A DNA stretch of 6,329 nt from Prevotella sp. (GTDB lineage: Bacteria; Bacteroidota; Bacteroidia; Bacteroidales; Bacteroidaceae). The notes under the pieces were generated by a model. That model saw only the letters and a list, made by a program, of their open reading frames with translations. It was not told the origin of the DNA and searched no databases. The position numbers and the translations under genes are program-made. Shown here in pieces: positions 1 to 6,329 of the stretch; the stretch's first letter is position 1; each line of letters opens with the position of its first letter. Where the stretch lies: positions 1 through 6,329 of the forward strand of contig JAJQAR010000304.1 of assembly GCA_021203705.1 (NCBI GenBank). Reading direction: 5' to 3'.

Positions 1-102
1 CCTCCCAGGTATGTGTAATGCAGATTCTCAAATTAGGTGGCGAAAACAGGAAAATCGTGAGATAGTCATTTTGATACCAATATTTTGATTCTGTATAAAG
101 AA
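1..102. other. Left-end intergenic or gene-edge sequence, no assignable gene
   Basis: No feature can be firmly supported here. Two plus-strand frames are open from the window edge: one reaches TAG at 63-65 (ending LGGENRKIVR), the other TGA at 86-88. Either could be the last codons of a convergent gene, which would fit the plus-strand U-tract of the terminator at 103-143. With at most 28 codons visible, neither frame can be told from chance. Confidence 0.3.
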
Positions 103-143
103 AGGGTGTGCCAAAATCTATATTTACACACCCTCTTTTTTGT
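103..143. terminator. Probable bidirectional intrinsic terminator after the pectinase gene
   Basis: An 8-bp perfect stem, AGGGTGTG (103-110) with CACACCCT (127-134), encloses a 16-base loop. It lies 15 bases past the stop of the minus-strand fusion enzyme and should end its transcript, although the tail on that strand (TTCTTTATAC) is modest. On the plus strand the stem is followed by CTTTTTTGTT, a better U-tract, so it may also stop transcription arriving from the left. Confidence 0.78.
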
Positions 144-148
144 TAGCG

Positions 149-3100
149 TTACTTGATTACTTTCAGTACACGAGGACAGATACCCTTGCCACTTACGTTG
201 AGCAGCAACATTCCTGTCGGAAGTCCTGAAAGAGATGTCTCTGATGATGTCAACTTGTGGGAGAACAGAAGTTGGCCGTCAGTTGAATATACATTCAACA
301 TGCTCCCAAGTGCATTCTCACTGATGTGGAGCGTGTTGCTTGCCCTGTCGTAACTGATTTCTGGTCTTTCCATGCTGATCACCGTACCGATACCATTATT
401 TGATGAATCTTCATCATAATCTCCCATAAGGGTGTTCAGGTAAACTTCCAATGCCGTGTAACCGTCTTCGCAAATGGTGTTGCGGTCTTCGGCATTATTA
501 GGATCCAGCTCGTGTGCATTTTCCCACTCGTCAGGCATTCCGTCACCGTCTGTATCTAATGGTACTGTATAATCAGTAGAGTAGTCAAAGAAGCCCTCTG
601 CATCGGTCTCAAGGTCTATGATACCTTTCAAATGTGATACTGAACCAGTGTATGTGCAAGTTCCATTTTGTAAATCACTGATGATACGCTGCTCCACTTT
701 ATCACGGTTTACCGTTCCTACCTTGTTCACGATAGTATTATAAGCCTCATCCGCAGTCTCATAGTCATATATCATGTAATCCTCTGGAACGTATGTCGGA
801 TATTTGCCTTCTATCAATGAGTAACGATAGTAAGGTGTTTGTGTTACTATACGCTCATCCACCCGTATATCATCAAGGGTGTAGTGCTCAACTGATACTG
901 CTGTCCAGTTGTCGGCTGTTGCCGCATCATTGCCTTCCATCACGTTTCCGTTGATATACCACTTTGCAGGTCCCCATGAAGTGGCGCCTTCACGGGCATA
1001 ACTTGAAAGTACAAATTTTGAATTTGAAGGACTTTCCGGTCCTGGCTTGTAGTAGTTATTCATGAAGTTGCACTCATGAGCAGAGTTCAAACCGTTATAG
1101 TTACTAATATCAGCAGTGTTCTCACCACCATAACAAGCGGTTGATGTACCCCAGTTGAAGTTCACATTGTTGATGTATTCAAGGAATACCACGTAGTCCT
1201 CGCCGCGTGCTCCATTGAAACGCGGACTTCTACTGTGGTTGTTGGCGAGCAGGTTGCGGTAATATGTGGCTGGAGAACCTCCCCATTGACTGGCATAACC
1301 ACGTGCGCCCTTAGAGTGTCCGGCATTGTAAAGACCTTCATGCACGATACAGTTCTGAACGGTGAGGAAATGACTGTCTTGTGTGTCCATAACTTCCTCA
1401 ACCGACCAACCGAATGAGCAGTGGTCTAAAATGTAATTCTCACAGTTCTCTGCTCCAATTGCACTTTCCATATATACATCACCATTTGAATCCAATTGTC
1501 CTATGCGGAAACGTACGTTACGTATGATGAAGTTCTCTGAACCACCTAAATTTAATTTGTCGTGCGTAATTACGATACCATCGCCGGGGGCTGTCTGACC
1601 GGCAAGTGTCCAGTCGGCACGCGCTACTTTTAATGGAGCTTTCAGACTTATCTCTCCACTTACTGCAAAGACGATAGTGATAGGCTCATCTGGATATTGC
1701 TCAAATGCCCAGCGCAAAGAGCCTTCTCCACTGTTATCAAGATTTGTTACGGTAACTACCTGACCGCCACGACCGCCTGTGGTATATTTTCCGAAACCTT
1801 CGGCTGTCGGGAATGCAAGCAGAGGTGATGGCTCTGCCACAACAACGGCATCAGATGTAACACCATGTTTGGATACGCTGCGTACCTTATATTCCGAATC
1901 GTCATCTGCATCCTTTGTATATGAGGCATCCTCAACAAAGGCTATAAACTCATCATTCTTGTAAATAAGATACCCCACTGCCATATCATCACTCTCCCAA
2001 GTGAATCCTGCGTCGCTGATAGTGAAGTTTGTCGGTGCTGCCGCTCCATTCAATATTTTGGCATAATCGAATGGCACATCAGACATTTTTGCGAAGAGGA
2101 ATTCTGGGTTCATGTACGCCTCAACCTCCTCATCGGTTGCCTGATTACTGAAAGAGGCACGTGACGATGTGTCAATAAGATTGCCATCTGTATCAACATT
2201 CTTGTATTCAAGATAAGAACATTTATCTTCGTTACCATTCCATGCTAACCACCCGGCAGAGTTGATATGACTGCCAAGGGTGCATTGCAAGAACATTGTA
2301 CCGCATTTCTCTTTCCAGGGACGACCAAGATAGTAGGCACCGTCGGCTACTCCATCTTCTGCCGTGATGTTACAGTTGCGGAAACATAAGCCAGCATAAA
2401 ACGGACTATGGGTCAGTTCAGGATAGCGGGCAGTTATCATGGTAACAGAGGCATCACCTGCCGCCGTTATATAACCGCCTCCTTTGATACAACGTATCTC
2501 ACAGTTCTCAAACCACTCCAAACCACTGTCATATATGAAATCAGTGGCTCCCTCAATGGTACAGTTCGTGAAATAGCCTCTTGAACTGACATTCGACTTA
2601 TAAGTATCCTGATAACCGCTCAACAGGCAGTTGTTGAATATGTGTGCATCGCCATTGGTGTAAAGGGCCTCTGCCTGTCCTACATTGCCGCTCGTGTTTT
2701 GAATCGTCAGGTTTTCCGCATAGAAACGGGAAGTGAACACATTCAGGGCAGCACAGTCGTTGTATGTGTTGCTGGAGTTGCTGCTGCCACGGTCGACGGA
2801 AGACGTGAGTATTGTTGTCTCCTTATCCTCACCGATAAGACTGATGTACTTGTCGTGACTGTCTTTCGTTCCGCAGTAAATGTTCTCATCGTATGTGCCA
2901 GGACGTATATAGATTATTCCTCGAGACCCATTTGGCACGGCATTTATGGCAGACTGAATAGTGGCATAGTCGCCTGAACCATCTTGGGCTACAGTCTCCA
3001 ATACTATCGGTGCATCAGCATCAGGTGCGGTGTCTTCAGTTTCATCTTCCGATTCATCACCTGTAATATTGTCAAGGTCTGAAAGCTCTCCCACATCACT

Positions 3101-4090
3101 TACAGGATTATTACGAGCATATTCTGCCTGCTCTGCGGTTATCTCATTTCCGAAAATACGTACCTTGTGTACACGGGGGGCTTGGAAGTTTTCGCTGTAA
3201 GGATCTACTGCCGTGCCGGATACCGTCTTTCCAAGGCTATCCACTTGTACCAAAGTCTGACCATTGTCGCCATCCCATACACGCCAACGGATTGACACAT
3301 CACTTGCGTCAATCACGTTCTCCATGAAATAGCCCTGGTCGCTGAACACTGTGTAACCTTTCTTGTGCTGTTCCGAACACATCCATACAAGAGGTTCCCA
3401 ATCATTGTCTCCAATTTTATAATCGCACTTGATACCGCGCCCCCAAGAGGTGGATGACCATGACCACTGCACACGATCCACATATGGGATATGGTCTATC
3501 TCCATCCAACCGTGCATACTTATTTTGTTCCTTAGTGAGTCGCGTATGTATCCATCACGGCACATCTGCACGAAACCTGCCTCTCCATAAATAGGAACAC
3601 CATTGGAATCGTACTGGATGTTGTCCTCAAGGTAATAGGTATGTCCTGGTACCGTCCAGTTGTTGTAGGTATCATCGCTGTTTCCTGTGCAATCAGTACC
3701 TTCATAATATTGACGACAGAAAGCTGCCGTTGCACCGGCATAGCCGTTATACGACTCTTTTGTGGCAAATATGCAGTTATGGAACAGCACAGGATATGTA
3801 ATATCCGTACCTCCGTTTGCCGGTACTTCGATTACAGCATTGACATAGCCGCCATCATCGTATGAAGGACAGTCAACTCCCGTACTACCTGTCCACGTAT
3901 TTGGCCAAGTGGTATCGCTGAAATTAATGTTTATAATCTTGGTATATGCCGTTGTGTCACCGCTCCACTGCTCAACCACTGATTCCGGGTCAAGACTGCC
4001 TTCAATAGTCGCATGCATTGGCAAAGATACAACAAACATAACCATTGCCATTAACAATAGTTTCTCATGTACTTTTTTAGGTAATTTCAT
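149..4090 (-). CDS. Secreted pectin methylesterase (CE8) - pectate lyase (PL1) fusion enzyme
   Basis: Predicted extracytoplasmic pectinase of 1313 residues. Residues 1-27 form a Sec signal peptide (KK, then a hydrophobic run, cut near PMHA). Residues 45-332 are an unrecognised Cys- and aromatic-rich module, followed by an acidic linker at 333-361. Residues 365-682 are a CE8 pectin methylesterase with all signature blocks: GQAEAL (Q472), GYQDT (oxyanion Q494, catalytic D495), GATDFIY (nucleophile D517) and LGRPW (R590, W592). Residues 683-754 resemble a fibronectin-III module. Residues 757-1145 are a PL1 pectate lyase: GFGKYTTGGRGG, TLAGQTAPGDG, LDHCSFGWS and NHSRSPRFNG, where R954 is the likely catalytic arginine. 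DTDGDGMPDEWE (from D1179) is a calcium-binding-type loop often found at the end of Bacteroidota PL1 enzymes. Residues 1240-1313 look like a type IX-type sorting tail. Such enzymes de-esterify pectin, then cleave polygalacturonate by beta-elimination. The start is the first ATG, gives a good signal peptide and lies 47 bases past the upstream gene's terminator stem. No frameshift is seen. The domain calls are firm; activity on pectin is inferred. Confidence 0.95.
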   Translation of the reverse strand: MKLPKKVHEKLLLMAMVMFVVSLPMHATIEGSLDPESVVEQWSGDTTAYTKIININFSDTTWPNTWTGSTGVDCPSYDDGGYVNAVIEVPANGGTDITYPVLFHNCIFATKESYNGYAGATAAFCRQYYEGTDCTGNSDDTYNNWTVPGHTYYLEDNIQYDSNGVPIYGEAGFVQMCRDGYIRDSLRNKISMHGWMEIDHIPYVDRVQWSWSSTSWGRGIKCDYKIGDNDWEPLVWMCSEQHKKGYTVFSDQGYFMENVIDASDVSIRWRVWDGDNGQTLVQVDSLGKTVSGTAVDPYSENFQAPRVHKVRIFGNEITAEQAEYARNNPVSDVGELSDLDNITGDESEDETEDTAPDADAPIVLETVAQDGSGDYATIQSAINAVPNGSRGIIYIRPGTYDENIYCGTKDSHDKYISLIGEDKETTILTSSVDRGSSNSSNTYNDCAALNVFTSRFYAENLTIQNTSGNVGQAEALYTNGDAHIFNNCLLSGYQDTYKSNVSSRGYFTNCTIEGATDFIYDSGLEWFENCEIRCIKGGGYITAAGDASVTMITARYPELTHSPFYAGLCFRNCNITAEDGVADGAYYLGRPWKEKCGTMFLQCTLGSHINSAGWLAWNGNEDKCSYLEYKNVDTDGNLIDTSSRASFSNQATDEEVEAYMNPEFLFAKMSDVPFDYAKILNGAAAPTNFTISDAGFTWESDDMAVGYLIYKNDEFIAFVEDASYTKDADDDSEYKVRSVSKHGVTSDAVVVAEPSPLLAFPTAEGFGKYTTGGRGGQVVTVTNLDNSGEGSLRWAFEQYPDEPITIVFAVSGEISLKAPLKVARADWTLAGQTAPGDGIVITHDKLNLGGSENFIIRNVRFRIGQLDSNGDVYMESAIGAENCENYILDHCSFGWSVEEVMDTQDSHFLTVQNCIVHEGLYNAGHSKGARGYASQWGGSPATYYRNLLANNHSRSPRFNGARGEDYVVFLEYINNVNFNWGTSTACYGGENTADISNYNGLNSAHECNFMNNYYKPGPESPSNSKFVLSSYAREGATSWGPAKWYINGNVMEGNDAATADNWTAVSVEHYTLDDIRVDERIVTQTPYYRYSLIEGKYPTYVPEDYMIYDYETADEAYNTIVNKVGTVNRDKVEQRIISDLQNGTCTYTGSVSHLKGIIDLETDAEGFFDYSTDYTVPLDTDGDGMPDEWENAHELDPNNAEDRNTICEDGYTALEVYLNTLMGDYDEDSSNNGIGTVISMERPEISYDRASNTLHISENALGSMLNVYSTDGQLLFSHKLTSSETSLSGLPTGMLLLNVSGKGICPRVLKVIK

Positions 4091-4127
4091 ATTAAATATT
4101 ATTGATGTCTGATAAATCTTTTCTATG

Positions 4128-4169
4128 AGAAAAATTAAGGGCGTGACTTTTTGAGTTTTGACACGCCCT
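4128..4169 (-). terminator. Intrinsic terminator of the tandem-module gene
   Basis: On the minus strand an 8-bp stem, AGGGCGTG / CACGCCCT (4162-4169 and 4138-4145), encloses a 16-base loop and is followed by TAATTTTTCTC. It begins 29 bases past the TAA stop of the 4198-6318 gene and ends before the fusion enzyme starts. The rest of the 107-base gap is AT-rich, with no Shine-Dalgarno motif and no convincing Bacteroidota promoter (TTTG / TANNTTTG at proper spacing). The downstream gene is therefore served either by read-through or by a promoter I cannot recognise. Confidence 0.8.
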
Positions 4170-4197
4170 CATTTATACGAGAATTTTAACAAAAAGA

Positions 4198-6318
4198 TTA
4201 TTTGACAACAATCTTCTTGCCATTCATAATGTACAAGCCCTTGCTAAGACTACCCTTGTTAGTGCCAAGATAACGGCCGTCGATAGAATAAATCTTGTTG
4301 TCTGCAGAAGTTGCAATGCTTGTGATACCCTTGATACCTGTATTCTCTCCCGGAGCAAAGCTAATCTGGTGCATAGCCAAATTCTTGTTTGCACCACCGA
4401 TAAGGAGATACTGGCGACCTGCTGTTACATCACCATATACGTATGCCGGAGCTTTTGATGGGAGATCTGGTCTTGTAGAATTATCATCAGTACCTGCGTG
4501 ACAGAATGTGTAGATATTCACCCAACCCCTGTTTGTATCTGCCTCAATTTCCTCCTCGGTAGGCATCTCGTAAATACCGATTGAGCGGCTGTTGTCACCA
4601 GCATAAACTCCGAAACCTAATTGACCGTTAACGGCAGGAGTAACTTTATACATACCTTGACCACCTGATGCATAGTCAGCAGGATCATCAATAAATATAT
4701 CATCTGGTAAAGTTTGAGTAAGAGTTGAGCCTAAGTTCATGAATGCAGTGTACTCCGGGAAATCTGCCTTAATGTCTGGCATTTTGCCACCAGCACCAGT
4801 CGTTCCGATATAAGAATCGGCAGTAGCAGTCTCAATAGTGAGATCATCACTTGAATAAAGAACTACGCCAGCAGCCATTTTGAAAGACCAGTTTTCTCCA
4901 TCACCAGAGTCAGTAAAGCCAGCTGCATCTCCAACTGCTGCTGCAAAAGCGGTAGCATCTTCTAATGAAGCGGTAATGGCATAGATCGTGTCATTTAGTT
5001 GTGTCAAAAGGTTCATAGTTGATCCGCTTTCACCTTGATTATTATCACCACCTTCACTGCCTGCACTTTCTCCGTTGACACATGAATAATAGTTGTCAGA
5101 GGTCATAGCGGTGTATTTCATCTCATAGAAATAAAGATTCTCACCTGTGCCACCTGCAAATACCCAATACTCATGGTCTTTTGTCAAGTTAACAATTGAA
5201 GTGTGGGTTTTTTGAATTGTACCATCATCACCCAAGTTGGAGGTAACAGTATTTGCCATAATGTACTGACCATCCTCATCGTTAGCTGTTGCATCAAAAA
5301 CATACATAGTAAAATTCTTTCCACCACGGTCGTAAGACGTCAATAATACACCACTTACTTTTGGAGTAACCTTGAATACAGCGTAAGGCTGTTTCATACC
5401 CTCATAGAGACCATCGAATGAGAAAGGAGCATCATTGGAATCATCACCAATACTTGAGCCCATCGAAGAAGCAATTACAGAATTACCCTCACCTGTGGTA
5501 TAAGGAGTTACGTTTGAAGCGACAGGGATTTCGATAGTAATATCATCGTTGTCAGCAAAAACATAGTTATCTGGCAAAACATAACCGTATTCGTATGAGC
5601 CCCATAAAGCCTCATAGCCTGCTGCCTCAGCCTCATCAATTGTAGGCCATACAATCTCAGTGTCGAATGTACCGTATGCCTTGTAGTATTCATCACTCGT
5701 CATTGGGCAGAAACTCATACCATAGAAATATAGGTTCTCACCTGTACCACCTGCAAATACCCAATACTCATGGTCTTTTGTTATATCAACAACAGAAGTG
5801 TGAGTCTTTATGATTGTACCATCATCGCCCAAGTTGGAAGATACAGTATTCGCTAAAATGTACTGACCATCCTCATCATTTGCTGTTGCATCAAAAACAT
5901 ACATTGTGAAATTTTTTCCGCCACGGTCATACTGCATGGTTAATCTACCGCTAACTTTTGGAGTAACCTTAAATACAGCGTATGGTTGTTTCATACCCTC
6001 ATAGAGACCATCAAATGAGAATGGAGCATCATTACTGTTGTCTCCTATGCTTGAACCCATTGAAGAGGCAATAACTGAATTACCTTCTCCCGTTGTGTAT
6101 GGAGTAACGTTTGAAGCGACAGGGATTTCGATAGTAATCTCATCGTTGTCAGCGAAAACATAGTTGTCAGGCAACACATAACCATACTCGTATGAACCCC
6201 ACAAAGCCTCATAACCAGCTGCCTCAGCCTCCTCAATAGTCGGCCAGGTAATAGTAGTCTGTGCGCTCATGCTCATAGTGCAGAGAGCAACAAAAGCCAA
6301 AGTAAATAATTTTTTCAT
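4198..6318 (-). CDS. Secreted tandem-module protein of unknown function
   Basis: I do not recognise a named family. From the chosen ATG the protein has 706 residues. MKKLFTLAFVALCTMSMSA is a clear Sec signal peptide, cut before QT; its single Cys lacks a lipobox, so it is not an obvious lipoprotein. Residues 23-212 and 222-411 are two colinear copies of one 190-residue module, each opening with a WPTI[ED]EAEAAG motif and differing at 20 positions by hand alignment. A Gly/Ser-rich linker follows (about 414-434). Residues 435-656 hold a divergent third copy, recognisable from YKVTPAVNG (versus FKVTPKVSG) and DVTAGRQYLLIGGANKNL (versus DITKDHEYWVFAGGTGENL). The end, about 662-706 (IYSIDGRYLG, GLYIMNGKK), is a short tail typical of secreted Prevotella-type proteins. 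The modules look beta-rich. A binding or surface role near the downstream pectinase is only inferred. An in-frame ATG two codons earlier (6324) is possible; 6318 was chosen because it puts the basic MKK directly at the N-terminus. The promoter lies outside the window. Confidence 0.9.
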   Translation of the reverse strand: MKKLFTLAFVALCTMSMSAQTTITWPTIEEAEAAGYEALWGSYEYGYVLPDNYVFADNDEITIEIPVASNVTPYTTGEGNSVIASSMGSSIGDNSNDAPFSFDGLYEGMKQPYAVFKVTPKVSGRLTMQYDRGGKNFTMYVFDATANDEDGQYILANTVSSNLGDDGTIIKTHTSVVDITKDHEYWVFAGGTGENLYFYGMSFCPMTSDEYYKAYGTFDTEIVWPTIDEAEAAGYEALWGSYEYGYVLPDNYVFADNDDITIEIPVASNVTPYTTGEGNSVIASSMGSSIGDDSNDAPFSFDGLYEGMKQPYAVFKVTPKVSGVLLTSYDRGGKNFTMYVFDATANDEDGQYIMANTVTSNLGDDGTIQKTHTSIVNLTKDHEYWVFAGGTGENLYFYEMKYTAMTSDNYYSCVNGESAGSEGGDNNQGESGSTMNLLTQLNDTIYAITASLEDATAFAAAVGDAAGFTDSGDGENWSFKMAAGVVLYSSDDLTIETATADSYIGTTGAGGKMPDIKADFPEYTAFMNLGSTLTQTLPDDIFIDDPADYASGGQGMYKVTPAVNGQLGFGVYAGDNSRSIGIYEMPTEEEIEADTNRGWVNIYTFCHAGTDDNSTRPDLPSKAPAYVYGDVTAGRQYLLIGGANKNLAMHQISFAPGENTGIKGITSIATSADNKIYSIDGRYLGTNKGSLSKGLYIMNGKKIVVK
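4351..5016 (-). repeat. Divergent third copy of the module
   Basis: Residues about 435-656 keep the skeleton of copies 1 and 2 but little sequence identity. YKVTPAVNGQLGFGVYAG matches the FKVTPKVSG block, SIGIYEM matches FTMYVFDA, and the block from DVTAGRQYL to ISFAP matches the block from DITKDHEYW to MSFCP. The stretch before KVTP is rebuilt and contains an extra helical-looking, Ala-rich section (ASLEDATAFAAAVGDAAG). Homology is inferred from these ordered blocks and its exact boundaries are uncertain. Confidence 0.6.
5086..5655 (-). repeat. Intragenic tandem module, copy 2
   Basis: Second copy of the same module, residues 222-411. By hand alignment it matches copy 1 at about 170 of 190 residues. 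The replacements cluster after the KVTPKVSG motif (R/V, T/L, M/T, Q/S) and at the end (G/E, S/K, F/Y, C/T, P/A), so those may be the variable, ligand-facing or interface positions. At the DNA level most differences are synonymous. Confidence 0.93.
5683..6252 (-). repeat. Intragenic tandem module, copy 1
   Basis: First copy of a 190-residue coding repeat, residues 23-212 of the 706-residue protein. It aligns with copy 2 at a constant offset of 597 bases with no insertion or deletion. Shared landmarks are WPTI at the start, LWGSYEYGYVLPDNYVF, FKVTPKVSG, RGGKNFTMYVFDATANDEDG, and HEYWVFAGGTGENLYFY near the end. The aromatic- and Gly-rich alternating pattern suggests a beta-sandwich, which is inference. 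Confidence 0.93.
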
Positions 6319-6329
6319 AAACATTAATG

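Noticed and set aside
2642..2977. Plus-strand 111-codon open frame inside the esterase region
   Set aside because: It lies wholly antisense to the conserved CE8 coding sequence, shows no recognisable motif and is what a long reading frame's shadow would give.
3532..3865. Short overlapping open frames on both strands in the N-terminal module region
   Set aside because: They overlap the intact 1313-residue frame, have low-complexity-like translations and no independent start context.
149..4090. Possibility that the fusion is an assembly join of two genes
   Set aside because: A single frame runs through both enzymes with an Fn3-like linker and no internal signal peptide or ribosome-binding context ahead of the lyase part.
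4091..4137. Candidate promoter for the fusion enzyme (TAATTTTT as a -7-like box)
   Set aside because: It coincides with the terminator tail, lacks the final G of TANNTTTG, and no TTTG lies at the required upstream distance.
5508..6236. Two similar 62-63-codon minus-strand frames in the repeats
   Set aside because: They are the same alternative frame of the two repeat copies, so their similarity merely reflects the tandem module and not real genes.
6262..6318. Lipoprotein signal in the repeat protein (Cys in VALCTM)
   Set aside because: The residue before Cys is Leu, not Gly/Ala/Ser, and a good signal peptidase I site follows (SMSA before QT).

Overview
The window looks like chromosomal DNA of a gut or rumen Bacteroidota, most likely Prevotella or a close relative (Segatella/Xylanibacter group). 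This rests on the style of the proteins, not on a marker gene. Both are large, exported and multidomain, and both end in short C-terminal modules of the 'IYSIDGRYLG...GLYIMNGKKIVVK' type common in that group. The region ahead of the one visible start is AT-rich with no Shine-Dalgarno motif, as is usual in this phylum. No RNA genes, insertion sequences, CRISPR arrays or phage genes are visible.

Layout, all genes on the minus strand. (1) 4198-6318, transcribed first: a secreted protein of about 706 residues built from two nearly identical 190-residue modules in tandem, a third very divergent module and a C-terminal tail. Its function is not recognised. (2) 4091-4197: intergenic gap holding an intrinsic terminator for that gene. 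(3) 149-4090: a 1313-residue secreted fusion enzyme. It carries an uncharacterised N-terminal module, a pectin methylesterase domain (CE8), a fibronectin-III-like linker, a pectate lyase domain (PL1), a calcium-binding motif and a C-terminal tail. (4) 1-148: a second terminator, apparently bidirectional, and a short left end with no assignable gene.

How the genes may work together: the fusion enzyme can in principle remove methyl esters from pectin and then cleave the exposed polygalacturonate by beta-elimination within one polypeptide. The upstream repeat protein has no catalytic motif I recognise. Its beta-rich repeats and secretion signals fit a carbohydrate-binding or surface role beside the pectinase, but that is inference from position and architecture. 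The two genes are separated by a terminator, so they are neighbours but perhaps not one simple transcript. Their two terminators share the same stem length, loop length and nearly the same stem sequence, with one compensatory base-pair change.

I do not see a new defence or mobile system. The most notable items are the esterase-lyase fusion with its unknown N-terminal module and the triplicated-module partner protein.
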